From: Rahnella ecdela
Lineage (GTDB): Bacteria > Pseudomonadota > Gammaproteobacteria > Enterobacterales > Enterobacteriaceae
Reading direction: 5' to 3'
Length of the DNA: 64,000 nucleotides
NCBI RefSeq assembly: GCF_019049625.1
Contig: NZ_JAFMOY010000128.1
Location: forward strand, 124,001 to 188,000
The position numbers were made by a program, and so were the translations under genes. Positions 54,930 to 64,000 of the stretch are shown in pieces (the stretch's first letter is position 1; every line of letters starts with the position of its first letter). The notes under the pieces were generated by a model that was not told the origin of the DNA, searched no databases, and saw only the letters and a list, made by a program, of their open reading frames with translations.

Positions 54930-54947
54930 CTCCTGATATTCAGCGAG
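54930..54947 (-). promoter_or_regulatory. ROSE-like RNA thermometer of ibpA
   Basis: On the minus strand CTCGCTGA-AT-ATCAGGAG folds so that CTC and CTGA pair with TCAGGAG, masking the ribosome binding site with one bulged G. TCGCT fits the UYGCU anti-SD block of ROSE elements. The whole leader runs from ~55054 to 54922. Confidence 0.8.
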
Positions 54948-55060
54948 TGCATGTTAAAAGTTATAGCCTTCCATTCGGACAGGCCGGCGACGCATTCAAC
55001 GTTTTATGATAAATCGTGAGTCAAGATCCCTTCCGGCGTATCTCTTCCTGCGTCGTACAA

Positions 55061-55091
55061 TAAAAATGGAGACGAAAGGTTTTTTTTCAAG
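55061..55091 (-). promoter_or_regulatory. Sigma-32 heat-shock promoter of ibpAB
   Basis: On the minus strand: CTTGAA (55091-55086), 14-base spacer, CTCCATTTTTA (55071-55061), close to the sigma-32 consensus CTTGAA-N13-14-CCCCATNTA. The predicted start gives a ~130-base leader before ibpA. The remainder of the gap up to yidQ is AT-rich and should hold the yidQ promoter. Confidence 0.8.
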
Positions 55092-55315
55092 CCGGTAAAA
55101 ACAAAAAAAATCAGGAAATTTTGACAACCTGATGGCAAAAATACACAACAGGCTGAAGTGAAATAACAGGGAATGCAGGCGGTTTTCTGCAAGATTTCAA
55201 ATAGTAATTACACTTAATGGGATCGCAGCCACAGAGCTACAGCTTGCTTTGTTAATTTTTTTTGCTGAGTGGTATAAGTCATTTTTGACTTAAAAACTCA
55301 GACTGACAGCATAAG

Positions 55316-55705
55316 ATGAGTTCTAACATGATGAAATTTGCACTGACGCCGCTGATGACAGGATGTGTTTTTTTAGCGACGAGCGGTTGTTCTAGCGTGA
55401 TGAGCCACACCGGCGGAGACACCGGATATTATTCAGGCTCACGTGCTGATGTGAATATGATGAAAAGCGATGATACAAGCTGGGCGATGACGCCTCTGCT
55501 GCTCATTGATTTACCCTTCAGCGCCCTGCTGGATACGGTTTTGCTGCCGTATGATTATTACCGCAGCGGAAAGGTCACGACGCGCGATCGCGTCAAAGCC
55601 AGCGAAGAACATAATATTGCGCTGAGCAACGGCGTGGATATCGACCACGTTCCGCCAATGACCACCTCCGATCGCGGTCATAAATCCTCGACGCATAAAA
55701 AATAA
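55316..55705 (+). CDS. yidQ: YceK/YidQ family lipoprotein (DUF1375)
   Basis: A 129-residue small lipoprotein. The signal peptide ends in a lipobox (ATSGC, Cys ~25), followed by SSVMSHTGGDTGYYSGSRAD, which matches E. coli YidQ; further on LIDLPFSALLDTVLLPYDYYR is conserved. Function unknown. The start could be the ATG at 55316 or that at 55328; neither has a strong ribosome binding site. Neighbours ibpA and yidR are the same as in E. coli. Confidence 0.9.
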   Translation: MSSNMMKFALTPLMTGCVFLATSGCSSVMSHTGGDTGYYSGSRADVNMMKSDDTSWAMTPLLLIDLPFSALLDTVLLPYDYYRSGKVTTRDRVKASEEHNIALSNGVDIDHVPPMTTSDRGHKSSTHKK

Positions 55706-55710
55706 GCGTA

Positions 55711-55740
55711 AAAAAACCGGCCTGATCTGGCCGGTTTTAT
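55711..55740. terminator. Bidirectional terminator between yidQ and yidR
   Basis: AAACCGGCC, loop TGATCT, GGCCGGTTT with A's before and TTAT after; 9-bp stem between the convergent stops. Confidence 0.9.
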
Positions 55741-55747
55741 AATGCAG

Positions 55748-57013
55748 TTACTGTATGTCGGTAACGAAAATCTGAGCAAACTCCCCGCACTGGCGCATAA
55801 ACGCCACTTTGCTGCCATCCGGTGAAAACACCACAGCATCGGCGCAAGGCGCAATCTCCGTTCTCTGCGTTAACCGCTGCAATGCACCTCTTTCAACATC
55901 AAGGCGCATCACGCTGTTATCGCAGACCAGGGCCAGCGATTTTCCGTCCGGGCTCCAGCTGAATGCAGACTGAATCCCGATCTCCGAATGGCTGATCTGC
56001 ACCGGTTCGCCGTCGTTGGGTGACACCGTCCAGACCTGAACCACATCATTTTTATCTTTCATCAGAAACGCAATCTGTGCGCCATCCGGCGACGCGCGCA
56101 GCCAGTGACGTGGTTGCAGGGCAATGCCCTTTTCGGTGAAAGTGAGCCGTCTTTGCTTCACGCCCGCCGGTGGCGCTGGCAGCGTTTCAGTCGTGCCCTG
56201 TAAGGGTTTATCACCAGCCTTGCGGTAATCCGCATCGTTGTCTGGTAAATCCACCACAAAGATTTCAGGGTGCTTTTCGCCTTGTGCAGAAAGCGTGTCG
56301 CCGATAAAGGCCAGCGCCCAGCGCTGACGGGAACCGTTGGCTTTCGCATAACCTTCCTGCCCGATCCAGCCTTCTTCGTAAGCACGGTTGATGTCATCGC
56401 TGCCGGGCTGAGGATTTGCAGTGGTTTCGCTGACCAGCACACTGAAATGGCTGCCGTCGTATTCACGGGGATGATGCTTTGGCGGCGTCACGGGAAAGCC
56501 GGAAAGGGCGACACCCACATTGCGCAGATCGAGAGCAGGATCGCGCTCATGCAAAACATGGTCGTTATAGGTAAAGCTCAGCCGAGAACCGTCAGGACTA
56601 AAAACGTGAACATGCGTGCCGCCCCGCAGGGCTCCGGCGGTAAAAGGCGTGGTGATATCCATCGCATCCAGCGTGACCGCCTTTTCGTGCGCGGGCTCAG
56701 ATACGATGACGCCGCGACGATGATGGAAATCATACTGCCAGCTGGCATCCGGATTTTCGGGTCCATGAATAAACGCATAACGGGCGGGCTCATCCGGACT
56801 GACCGTCACCACCCCCACGTGCGCGCCTTCTGTTGCCTGATAAAGCACTTGTGTCTCACCGGTTTCGACATTTACGCGCTCAATGGTTGAGCCGGTAAAA
56901 GAGCCGCCATGCGGACGCACGTCATAAACCAGCCACTGGCTGTCCGGCGTCCAGACGTTAATGTTGGTGAGCTGATGCCCGCGGGCATCAGAGGTTAATT
57001 GTTTTTCAGTCAT
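55748..57013 (-). CDS. yidR: DUF3748 beta-propeller protein YidR
   Basis: A 421-residue protein like E. coli YidR (415 residues), built from TolB/WD40-like propeller repeats: NVWTPDSQWLVYDVRP, HVFSPDGSRLSFTYNDHV, LRASPDGAQIAFLM, FSWSPDGKSLALVCD and VVFSPDGSKVAFMRQ. No signal peptide is visible, so it is probably cytoplasmic. Function unknown; sugar-related roles have been suggested for the family by neighbourhood only. It follows dgoT by 68 bases on the same strand and could be read from it. Confidence 0.9.
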   Translation of the reverse strand: MTEKQLTSDARGHQLTNINVWTPDSQWLVYDVRPHGGSFTGSTIERVNVETGETQVLYQATEGAHVGVVTVSPDEPARYAFIHGPENPDASWQYDFHHRRGVIVSEPAHEKAVTLDAMDITTPFTAGALRGGTHVHVFSPDGSRLSFTYNDHVLHERDPALDLRNVGVALSGFPVTPPKHHPREYDGSHFSVLVSETTANPQPGSDDINRAYEEGWIGQEGYAKANGSRQRWALAFIGDTLSAQGEKHPEIFVVDLPDNDADYRKAGDKPLQGTTETLPAPPAGVKQRRLTFTEKGIALQPRHWLRASPDGAQIAFLMKDKNDVVQVWTVSPNDGEPVQISHSEIGIQSAFSWSPDGKSLALVCDNSVMRLDVERGALQRLTQRTEIAPCADAVVFSPDGSKVAFMRQCGEFAQIFVTDIQ

Positions 57014-57081
57014 GCGTTCAGGTGTGCCCTGCCGTTCAAGGAATGCCTAAGAATAGGGGACTCAAACGGCAGTGGCAATCT

Positions 57082-58377
57082 TCAGCAATCTCCGACGCGT
57101 TTCACTTCACCTACGAGGAAGATATAAGACAGCGCGCCCAGTAACGCGACAACTGAAATATAGGTTAATGAAGGGGCAAAACCATAATCCTGCGCTAAAT
57201 AGCCGACCACTAACGGAACGGTAATTCCGCCTAAACCACCTGCAAGATTAAATACGCCGCCAGTCAGTCCGATTAACCGGACCGGAGCTAATGAAGAAAC
57301 CAGCGACCAGGTAATAGAGGCAAAACCATTGCCGAAGAATGCCAGTGCCATTAATATCATGATCCACATCGGGTCATTAGTATAATTCGCGCCCATAATA
57401 CAGGTGGATAATAACAGCCCGCAGATAATCGGTAATTTTCGTGCAAAGCCAATCGACTTCCCCTTTCGCACCAGTTTATCCGCTACCATGCCGGATAATA
57501 ACACGCCGAAGAATGCGGCGAGGAAAGGTACGGTTGTCATAAACCCGGCAGTGAGCGCTGCAATGTGTTTTTCCTGAGTCAGATAATTGGGGAACCATGT
57601 CAGGAAGAACCACAAAGTCGATGCAACGGCGAATTGCCCTAAATACACACCAACCAGTTTGCGGTTAAATACCAGTTTCCAGTCTGCTGCCGTGAGCGGC
57701 GTTCGTGCTTTTTTGTCCGCCGGTGCGTCCCCGTCAACCAGCCCGCCCCCCGCCCGGATATGCTCCAGTTCCTGAGCATTCACGTATTTGCACTTACGTG
57801 GCGACCGGTAAACCATGAAGAATATCAGCGACCAGATGATGCCGACGCCACCGGTGATTATGAATACCCAGTGCCAGCTGAGCTTTTCCTGGATCCAGAT
57901 AAGCAGAGGTGTCAGGAATGCCAGGCCGACAAACTGACCGGAGGTGAAGAAGCCCACCGCAGAAGCGCGTTCTTCCTCGGGGAACCAGCTGGTCACCATG
58001 CGATTATTGGTCGGAAATGCCGGAGCTTCGAACAGGCCCGTGACTGCCCGCAGACCAATCAGAGACGCTAAGCCGCCAGCGAACCCCTGAAAAAGGGTAG
58101 CGACTGACCAGCCGAAAATTGCGATAAAATAGGTAATCCTTGAGCCGACGCGATCAAGGAACCAGCCGCCGGGGATCTGGCAGGCAGTATAGGTCCACGC
58201 AAAGGCCGAGAAAATATAGCCCATCTGCGTTTTGGTTATTCCAAATTCGTGCTGAATATGGGCAGACGCGACGGCCAGATTAGCGCGATCAACATAACAA
58301 ATAACGACAGTAATGAAGATCATGAATAATGTGACGTAACGTCTTTTTGTTGGTTTGACTTGTAGGGTCGTATCCAT
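57082..58377 (-). CDS. dgoT: D-galactonate:H+ symporter DgoT
   Basis: A 431-residue, 12-segment ACS-family MFS transporter (430 in E. coli). Near-identical segments: [61 protein letters not shown] and [19 protein letters not shown]. It imports D-galactonate with protons. AGGAAATAAATA precedes the ATG. A 213-bp gap with an interspersed repeat separates it from dgoD. Confidence 0.96.
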   Translation of the reverse strand: MDTTLQVKPTKRRYVTLFMIFITVVICYVDRANLAVASAHIQHEFGITKTQMGYIFSAFAWTYTACQIPGGWFLDRVGSRITYFIAIFGWSVATLFQGFAGGLASLIGLRAVTGLFEAPAFPTNNRMVTSWFPEEERASAVGFFTSGQFVGLAFLTPLLIWIQEKLSWHWVFIITGGVGIIWSLIFFMVYRSPRKCKYVNAQELEHIRAGGGLVDGDAPADKKARTPLTAADWKLVFNRKLVGVYLGQFAVASTLWFFLTWFPNYLTQEKHIAALTAGFMTTVPFLAAFFGVLLSGMVADKLVRKGKSIGFARKLPIICGLLLSTCIMGANYTNDPMWIMILMALAFFGNGFASITWSLVSSLAPVRLIGLTGGVFNLAGGLGGITVPLVVGYLAQDYGFAPSLTYISVVALLGALSYIFLVGEVKRVGDC

Positions 58378-58480
58378 TATTTATTTCCTGGTAATGGTTA
58401 TAGTATAGAGCAGACGTAAGCGTGACTCAGAGTTTTCCTGATATTTTTTATAATTACTTAATTTATTACCTTAAATCATA

Positions 58481-58590
58481 TTGACGTTTTCAAGGCGGCA
58501 ATTGAATAAATCCCCTGGAGCTTACTTAAATAAGTAATCTGGGTGAATGAAAGCAGCCAACGCAGAGGACGTTCAAAAGATGACAGGTAA
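58481..58590. repeat. Interspersed intergenic repeat, copy 2 (abuts dgoD stop)
   Basis: Gap-free match to copy 1 at 24749-24856, with the same spacing between AAGGCGGCAA, GAGCTTAC, AAGTAA, GGGTGA and GCAGCCAACGCA. Its end arms are TTGACGT and ACGTTCAA: different bases from copy 1 but again able to pair. It ends exactly at the dgoD stop (58591), inside the dgo operon. Confidence 0.7.
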
Positions 58591-59739
58591 TTACCATTCA
58601 GCGACAGCACCGTCCGGATAACGCCACAATGGGTTTCTCCAGTCAGGTGCATTTTTACTTCTTTCAATCACCAACTCTTCATTAATTTCTACGCCAAGAC
58701 CCGGTTTATTTAAGGGATAGAAATAACCGTTGGTCATTTTAAAATCGTCTTTATTAATAACGAAATCGAGTAACTCCGCGCCCTTATTATAATGAATGCC
58801 CATACTTTGTTCCTGAAGCACGGCATTGCGTGATACGAAATCAAGATGTAGACAGGAAGCCAGCGCAATCGGTCCGAGCGGACAATGTGGCGCCAGCGCG
58901 ACATCATAAGATTCCGCCATCGCGGCAATTTTGAAGCATTCGGTAATCCCGCCCGCGTGCGACAAATCAGGTTGCACAATTGCCAGACCGCCATCCGCCA
59001 GGACACGTTTGAAATCGAAGCGTGAGAACATACGTTCACCTGCCGCAATCGGAATATGTGTTTGCGCGGCAAGACGCGGGTAATATTCGGCCTGCTCAGC
59101 CAGCACCGGCTCTTCGATAAACAGCGGGCGGTAAGGCTCGAGTTCTTTGATCAGGATTTTCGCCATCGGCGCGCTGACGCGACCATGGAAATCCAGACCA
59201 AATTCAATTTCGTTGCCAAACTCAGCGCGAATTTGCGCGGCCTGCGCAACAGCACCATCTACCTGACGGGCGTTTTCAATAATGCCCATTTCTTCACAAC
59301 CGTTTAGCTTGAACGTATCAAATCCGATGGCGCGTAGTTTATTGATGCCATCAATCAGTTCGGAAGGCCGGTCACCGCCCACCCAGCTGTATGCTTTGAT
59401 TTTATCGCGCACAAGACCGCCCAAAAGCTGGTAAACCGGTACGCCCAGTGCTTTACCTTTAATGTCCCACAGCGCCTGGTCGATACCCGAAATGGCGCTC
59501 ATCAGGATCGGGCCGCCGCGATAAAATCCGCCGCGATACAGGGTCTGCCATATGTCGTTGATACGCGCCGGATCCTGCCCGATAACGTATTCGCTCAGCT
59601 CATGAACCGCCGCCTCGACGCTGCGCGCACGCCCTTCGATAACCGGTTCGCCCCAGCCGGTAATGCCTTCATCGGTTTCAATCTTCAGAAACATCCAGCG
59701 CGGCGGCAGGCGGTAAGTGGTCAGTTTGGTCACTTTCAT
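58591..59739 (-). CDS. dgoD: D-galactonate dehydratase
   Basis: A 382-residue enolase-superfamily (mandelate racemase subgroup) enzyme that dehydrates D-galactonate to 2-keto-3-deoxygalactonate; same length as E. coli DgoD. Magnesium ligands and catalytic residues are visible: Asp in GLDFHGRVS, Glu in [10 protein letters not shown], Glu in [14 protein letters not shown], and His in [14 protein letters not shown]. Its ATG overlaps the dgoA stop (ATGA). Confidence 0.97.
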   Translation of the reverse strand: MKVTKLTTYRLPPRWMFLKIETDEGITGWGEPVIEGRARSVEAAVHELSEYVIGQDPARINDIWQTLYRGGFYRGGPILMSAISGIDQALWDIKGKALGVPVYQLLGGLVRDKIKAYSWVGGDRPSELIDGINKLRAIGFDTFKLNGCEEMGIIENARQVDGAVAQAAQIRAEFGNEIEFGLDFHGRVSAPMAKILIKELEPYRPLFIEEPVLAEQAEYYPRLAAQTHIPIAAGERMFSRFDFKRVLADGGLAIVQPDLSHAGGITECFKIAAMAESYDVALAPHCPLGPIALASCLHLDFVSRNAVLQEQSMGIHYNKGAELLDFVINKDDFKMTNGYFYPLNKPGLGVEINEELVIERSKNAPDWRNPLWRYPDGAVAEW

Positions 59740-60353
59740 TGTGTTGCGTCCTTATAAGCCTGGATAAATGCTTTGGCCCTGAGCGACGTCGTTTCTGGCG
59801 TCTGGCCTGCGCGATATAAATCGCTGCCGAGTCCTGCTCCGGCACAGCCCGCGCTGAGATAAATCGCCAGATTTTCCGGCGTCACACCGCCGACAGCAAA
59901 GACCGGGACACGGGCGGGCAAAACCGCTTTCAGCGCTTTGATGTAGTCCGGACCGAATGCGGATGAAGGGAAGATTTTCAGCGCCTGCGCTCCGGCTTCC
60001 AGCGCCGTAAAGGCTTCGGTGGCGGTCGCGCAACCGGCGCAAACTGTCATGCCCAGCTCAATGGCACGGCGGATAACCTGCGGATTAATATTCGGTGTAA
60101 CCACCAGTTTGCTGCCAAGCGAATGAAGCATATCGACCTGTTGCGGTTCCAGCACCGTACCCGCGCCTAAAAGCGCACGTGCGCCGAAAGTGCTGACTGC
60201 CAGTCTGATACTTTCCTGCCAGTCCGGTGAATTGAGCGGGATTTCTACCGCGTCAAAACCGGCCTCCAGCAGGACGGAAATATGCTGGTTCACTTCCTGC
60301 GGACGGATGCCGCGCAGAATGCCGATCAGCGGGATTTTAGTCGCCCATTGCAT
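59736..60353 (-). CDS. dgoA: 2-dehydro-3-deoxy-6-phosphogalactonate aldolase
   Basis: A 205-residue class I aldolase of the KDPG/KDPGal family that splits KDPGal into pyruvate and glyceraldehyde-3-phosphate. The Schiff-base lysine is in [18 protein letters not shown] and the catalytic Glu in [25 protein letters not shown] precedes the ATG. Overlaps dgoK upstream by 17 bases and dgoD downstream by four. Confidence 0.96.
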   Translation of the reverse strand: MQWATKIPLIGILRGIRPQEVNQHISVLLEAGFDAVEIPLNSPDWQESIRLAVSTFGARALLGAGTVLEPQQVDMLHSLGSKLVVTPNINPQVIRRAIELGMTVCAGCATATEAFTALEAGAQALKIFPSSAFGPDYIKALKAVLPARVPVFAVGGVTPENLAIYLSAGCAGAGLGSDLYRAGQTPETTSLRAKAFIQAYKDATQ

Positions 60354-61227
60354 TTACGATCCTCCTTATACCTGATTGAAAAGCCTGATCGCCGTCGAAA
60401 GCCTGCCATCTGACACCCGCCAGACTCAGTGCCTGTGCGTAGCGTTCGGTCAGTTGCGGATTGCCAATGATTGTGACCGATTGCTGATGGCCAAAAAGCC
60501 GGAGCATTTGAGCGACTTCACTGCCAATCAGCAGCCCGGAAAGCCAGTCACTGACGGCGGATTTATCCAGCCGGTTCAGCACATGCGCGGCACGCACTTC
60601 GAATAAGCGGCCGGTGATGTCCGGCTGGCTGAAACCGGTGCTGAGCCCCTGATGGAAAACGTCACCGGCAGATTGCTGCGCGGGTAAACCTTTGCCGAGA
60701 AGCGAATGGCTCATCAGGAGATGGTGAAGTTCGCCAGTCATTGCCGTGCGAAAATCTCGAATCTGACTGCCGTCGGTCTCAACCCATTTGCTGTGGGTGC
60801 CGGGCATCAGATAAAGAGAAGCGGGAGAATCGTGAAGCGCACCGAGCAGTTGTGTTTCTTCGCCGCGCATAACATTGCAGTTATCGGCACGATTGATGCA
60901 AATTCCCGGCACAATCCATGCTTTTGCCGGTAATGCGGCGCTGACGGGAAAAAGATGCTGCCCGAGGGCATCGAGAGAAACTGGCGCGGGCAGATAAGGC
61001 ACATCCACCCAGCCGGCATTGCTGCCAATCATCCCCGCCATAATCACGGGCAGTTTTAAGGACTGCCACGGTGCAATTATGTCGTTAAATACCTGTTGTG
61101 GCGTGGTGCCTTCCAGCCGGGTAATTCCGCGTTCTGAGCGGACTTGCGCGGTACATTCTCCCTGCTGGTACAAAAAGGCGCGCAGGTTGGTTGAACCCCA
61201 GTCCAGCGCGATATAGCTTGCTGTCAT
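60337..61227 (-). CDS. dgoK: 2-dehydro-3-deoxygalactonokinase
   Basis: A 296-residue ASKHA-fold kinase (292 in E. coli) that phosphorylates 2-keto-3-deoxygalactonate. The N-terminal phosphate-binding loop is YIALDWGSTNLRAFLY; other conserved parts are VIMAGMIGSNAGWVDVPYLP and YLMPGTHSKWVETDG. It overlaps dgoR by four bases (ATGA) and dgoA by 17. Confidence 0.96.
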   Translation of the reverse strand: MTASYIALDWGSTNLRAFLYQQGECTAQVRSERGITRLEGTTPQQVFNDIIAPWQSLKLPVIMAGMIGSNAGWVDVPYLPAPVSLDALGQHLFPVSAALPAKAWIVPGICINRADNCNVMRGEETQLLGALHDSPASLYLMPGTHSKWVETDGSQIRDFRTAMTGELHHLLMSHSLLGKGLPAQQSAGDVFHQGLSTGFSQPDITGRLFEVRAAHVLNRLDKSAVSDWLSGLLIGSEVAQMLRLFGHQQSVTIIGNPQLTERYAQALSLAGVRWQAFDGDQAFQSGIRRIVNAMGD

Positions 61228-61922
61228 GTAATGTCCTTGAGTCGTTTCGTCGAAGAGGCAATCATTTTCATGGCCGCCTGCTCCGCCGCGTTGGCATCCT
61301 GATGCCGGATGGCGTGGAACAATTCCTGATGTTCCTGCAACGTCACCGGCATGTTGTCGTCATCCGGCATGTACGTTCTTTCAAACACAGCCCGTTGTAA
61401 TGAGCTGATGGCGATACTCAGCTGCTGTAAAACCGGGTTATGAACTGCCGCCAACACCGCTTCATGGAAGCAAATATCCGCTTCGTTAAACGCGTCCCTG
61501 TCCTGATGATTAGCAATCATGTTGTTCAATGCTTCTTCGATCACCGCCAGTTCGCCGGAGGTCGCACGTTCGGCAGCCCAGCGGGCAATTGTCGGCTCAA
61601 CCAGGTTACGCACTTCACTCATGGCGGCGATCAGGCGCGGGTCGTAATCACTGGCCAGGACCCATTGCAGAACATCGGTATCGAGGTAATTCCACTGACT
61701 ACGCGGGCTGACAAACGCGCCGCGATAGCGCTTGATTTCGACCAGCCGTTTCGCCGTCAGTGAGCGCAGAACTTCGCGGATAATGTTGCGCGAGGTATCG
61801 AACTGCTCACAAAGTTCCATTTCAGAAGGCAGCGCCGCGCCGGGAATGTATTTTCCGCTGACAATTTGCTGCCCCATTTCGAGGACCAGACGATCGGTTT
61901 TGCTAAGTTCTTGTGAAGACAT
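61224..61922 (-). CDS. dgoR: GntR/FadR-type repressor of the galactonate operon
   Basis: A 232-residue FadR-subfamily regulator (229 in E. coli). Winged helix at ~residues 10-75 (YIPGAALPSEMELCEQF, TSRNIIREVLRSLTAKRLVE) and a C-terminal FCD effector domain with likely metal-ligand His residues (ICFHEAVLAAVHNP). D-galactonate is the inducer in E. coli. First gene of dgoRKADT; two FadR-type operators lie 107-138 bp upstream of its start. Confidence 0.95.
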   Translation of the reverse strand: MSSQELSKTDRLVLEMGQQIVSGKYIPGAALPSEMELCEQFDTSRNIIREVLRSLTAKRLVEIKRYRGAFVSPRSQWNYLDTDVLQWVLASDYDPRLIAAMSEVRNLVEPTIARWAAERATSGELAVIEEALNNMIANHQDRDAFNEADICFHEAVLAAVHNPVLQQLSIAISSLQRAVFERTYMPDDDNMPVTLQEHQELFHAIRHQDANAAEQAAMKMIASSTKRLKDIT

Positions 61923-62028
61923 AAATACTCCGGGGCTGAAGGATAAAATCTTACTTTACCGCTCAGACCCTTTCCGGTCTCTGGATTGCTGCACAATCTT
62001 GCAAGCCGCCATGCTGAATACGTGGATA

Positions 62029-62060
62029 TAGTAGTACCAAATAGTTATTTTGTACTACAA
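62029..62060. promoter_or_regulatory. Two FadR-type operators upstream of dgoR
   Basis: TAGTAGTACCA (62029-62039) and TTGTACTACAA (62050-62060) both fit the GntR/FadR pattern T-N-G-T-N3-A-C-N-A. Their centres are 21 bp apart, two helical turns, so two DgoR dimers could bind one face. Binding is inferred. Confidence 0.7.
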
Positions 62061-62181
62061 TCCAGATCACAAAACAGACAATCCGCATTTATTCGCCGGA
62101 AAGGTACTTTCAGGGGGAGGAAAAGACGTGACGAAACGGCCTGCTTTCATGATGAAAACAAGCCGGGAAGATCAGGAGGGA

Positions 62182-62997
62182 TTAATGGCCTAAGACGAAC
62201 TTATTCACGGCAAACGCCACACCGTCTTCGGTGTTGGTTTTAGTGACGAACTGGCTGACGGCTTTGACACTGTCGAGCGCATTACCCATCGCAACGCCAA
62301 TACCGGCGTATTCCAGCATGGCAATATCGTTTTCCTGATCGCCCAGCGTCATCACGTTCTCACGTGAAAGGCCCAGTTTTTCCGCCAGCACTTTCACGCC
62401 TTCGCCTTTATTGACGCGTTTATCCAGAATTTCGAGGAAATACGGCGAGCTTTTCATAATGGTGTAGCGTTCTCTGGCTTCGGCCGGAAGCTGGCTTATA
62501 GCGCGATCCAGCAATTCGGGATCATCAATCATCATGACTTTCGGGAAAGTCAGCGCCGGATCCATTTCTTCTGCCGGACAGAATTGTAACAGAATGCCGG
62601 TGGTGAAAGATTCATGTACGCTGTACTTGCTGATGAAGCGGTTGGCAGTAAACAGGTCGGTTTTGGTCAGTGCATGGAAATGCACACCGAGGTCACGCGC
62701 CAGTTTTTCAAAGTAGTGATAATCTTCAATGCTGAGAGATACTTCGGCAATCACGCTGCCATCTTTGGCATTATGCACAAGCGCACCGTTGTTGGTAATG
62801 CAGTAACATCCATCCTGCTGTAAATCCAGTTCCATCAGATAACGCTGTACACCGACGAACGGACGCCCGGTCGCCAGAACGATTTGCACACCTTTCGCCC
62901 GTGCTTCTGACAACGCTTTTTTAACGGCAGGTGTCACTTCATGCTGCGGATTGAGCAACGTCCCGTCCATATCAATTGCAATTAATTCAATAGCCAT
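62182..62997 (-). CDS. yidA: HAD-family sugar phosphatase YidA
   Basis: A 271-residue Cof-type HAD phosphatase (270 in E. coli YidA), which hydrolyses sugar phosphates such as erythrose-4-phosphate. Motif I AIDMDGTLLNP at the N terminus, motif II VLATGRPF, motif III Lys in NKGEGVKVLAEKLGL, and motif IV MTLGDQENDIAMLEYAG. GAGGATGCT precedes the ATG. It lies between gyrB and dgoR as in E. coli. Confidence 0.95.
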   Translation of the reverse strand: MAIELIAIDMDGTLLNPQHEVTPAVKKALSEARAKGVQIVLATGRPFVGVQRYLMELDLQQDGCYCITNNGALVHNAKDGSVIAEVSLSIEDYHYFEKLARDLGVHFHALTKTDLFTANRFISKYSVHESFTTGILLQFCPAEEMDPALTFPKVMMIDDPELLDRAISQLPAEARERYTIMKSSPYFLEILDKRVNKGEGVKVLAEKLGLSRENVMTLGDQENDIAMLEYAGIGVAMGNALDSVKAVSQFVTKTNTEDGVAFAVNKFVLGH

Positions 62998-63083
62998 AGC
63001 ATCCTCAGAGTTTAAGAAATCTTCCTCAATGCTATCGCGATTACCCGCTGTAAAGCCAGCCGGAATGCGGGTTGCAACAGACG

Positions 63084-63117
63084 AAAAAAAGCCCGAAGCG
63101 GTTTCCCGTTTCGGACT
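63084..63117 (-). terminator. Rho-independent terminator of gyrB
   Basis: On the minus strand AGTCCGAAACGG, loop GAAA, CCGCTTCGGGCT, then TTTTTTT; 12-bp stem with one wobble and one mismatch, 21 bases after the gyrB stop. Confidence 0.88.
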
Positions 63118-63138
63118 CTTTATCAGCTCAGACCGTTA

Positions 63139-64000
63139 TCAGATATCGATATTGGCGGCTTTCAGGGCGTTCTCTTCAATGAAGGCGCGGCGCGGTTCAA
63201 CCGCATCGCCCATCAGCGTAGTGAACAACTGGTCGGCGGCAATGGCGTCTTTCACGGTCACACGTAACATGCGACGTTGCTCAGGATCCATCGTGGTTTC
63301 CCACAGCTGATCAGGGTTCATTTCACCCAGACCTTTGTATCGTTGAATCGACAGGCCACGACGGGACTCTTTCACCAGCCATTCCAGCGCCTGCTCGAAG
63401 CTGGTCACTGGCTGACGGCGTTCGCCACGTTCGATGAAAGCGTCTTCTTCGATCAGGCCGCGCAGCTGTTCGCCCAGCGCACAGATTTTGCGGTATTCGC
63501 CGCCCTGAATGAAGTCGGCATCCAGATCATAATCCGTATCGACACCGTGCGTACGGATACGCAGAACTGGTTCGAACAGCTGATGTTCGCGGTTTTCACG
63601 TACGATCGCGCTGTAAGAACTGCCGTGCTGCTCTTTCTCGTTGAGACGCGCCACCAGCGATTCCATCCAGGCCTGAACTTTCGCCTGATCAGTCAGCTCA
63701 GCACCCGGCAGGGTTGGCTGATAGATCAGGTTGTTCAGCAGCGCACGCGGATAACGACGTTCCATACGGCCAATCATTTTCTGCACGCTGTGATGTTCAG
63801 CCACCAGTTTCTCCAGCGGTTCACCCGCCAGGGCTGGTGCATGGGCGTTGGCGTGTAACGTTGCCCCGTCCATTGCGATGGAAATCTGGTACTGATCCAT
63901 CGCTTCATCATCTTTGATGTACTGTTCCTGCTTGCCTTTCTTCACTTTGTACAACGGCGGCTGTGCGATAAACACGTGGCCACGTTCTACAATTTCAGGC
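63139..64000 (-). CDS. gyrB: DNA gyrase subunit B, C-terminal part (5' end outside window)
   Basis: The last ~287 residues of GyrB; the frame is open to the right edge ([21 protein letters not shown]). This part contains the end of the Toprim region, the ~170-residue insertion special to Gram-negative GyrB, and the tail domain that binds GyrA and DNA ([30 protein letters not shown] at the end). Type II topoisomerase subunit that supplies ATPase for negative supercoiling. Followed by a terminator and yidA. Confidence 0.98.
   Translation of the reverse strand, partial: PEIVERGHVFIAQPPLYKVKKGKQEQYIKDDEAMDQYQISIAMDGATLHANAHAPALAGEPLEKLVAEHHSVQKMIGRMERRYPRALLNNLIYQPTLPGAELTDQAKVQAWMESLVARLNEKEQHGSSYSAIVRENREHQLFEPVLRIRTHGVDTDYDLDADFIQGGEYRKICALGEQLRGLIEEDAFIERGERRQPVTSFEQALEWLVKESRRGLSIQRYKGLGEMNPDQLWETTMDPEQRRMLRVTVKDAIAADQLFTTLMGDAVEPRRAFIEENALKAANIDI

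Noticed and set aside
1-64000. CRISPR array, prophage, toxin-antitoxin or anti-phage defence system
   Set aside because: No regularly spaced direct repeats, integrases, transposases or recognisable defence proteins were found; nearly all genes match known housekeeping or catabolic genes.

Overview
The window is chromosomal DNA from an enterobacterium. Nearly every gene can be matched by sequence to an E. coli K-12 gene, often in conserved order (gyrB-yidA-dgoRKADT, yidR-yidQ-ibpAB, glyQ-glyS, tag-yiaC-yiaD, aldB/yibF, fdoGHI-fdhE/fdhD, sodA, yiiM, mtlADR-yibL). The blocks are joined differently from E. coli, and a raffinose-type locus, a 2-ketogluconate-type operon and an autotransporter esterase are added. 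This suggests Yersiniaceae (Rahnella, Ewingella or Serratia-like); that genus-level statement is inference. The gyrB-dgo-ibp block lies near oriC in E. coli, and this window probably does too. No rRNA, tRNA, CRISPR array, phage or insertion sequence was seen.

Layout: 0-9 kb holds two GNAT acetyltransferases, a SutR-like regulator with its divergent YdcO transporter, idnD, a DJ-1 family protein, an isochorismatase-like hydrolase with a frameshifted GlxA-type regulator, wecH and mdfA. 9-22 kb holds aldB, yibF, the respiratory formate dehydrogenase-O operon with fdhE and divergent fdhD, sodA, a chemoreceptor and yiiM. 22-34.5 kb holds yibL, a MocR regulator with a LysE-family exporter, the mannitol operon mtlADR, a DsbA-family protein and the cmtBA-yggPDC cluster. 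34.8-43.4 kb holds yiaF, an odd non-coding element, glyS/glyQ, an esterase autotransporter, tag, yiaC and yiaD. 43.4-52.5 kb holds an alpha-galactoside locus (LacI regulator, GH36 alpha-galactosidase, permease) and a 2-ketogluconate locus (PtxS-like repressor, KguE-like, KguT-like, GhrB). 52.6-64 kb holds avtA, ibpB/ibpA, yidQ, yidR, the D-galactonate operon dgoRKADT, yidA and the 3' part of gyrB.

The dominant theme is uptake and oxidation of sugar alcohols and sugar acids (mannitol twice, idonate, 2-ketogluconate, galactonate, alpha-galactosides), with local regulators whose operators can be read in the DNA. Formate respiration is supported by FdhD and FdhE. The catalytic residue of FdoG is cysteine instead of selenocysteine, and selAB are missing from their usual place between aldB and yibF.

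I did not find a convincing undescribed multi-gene system. The most useful non-standard observations are the Cys-type FdoG, paired ROSE-like RNA thermometers in front of both ibpA and ibpB, a small interspersed repeat whose two copies each abut a stop codon, a structured ~430-bp element next to glyS, a hairpin that buries a ribosome binding site, the mannitol PTS loci side by side, and several clear operators.
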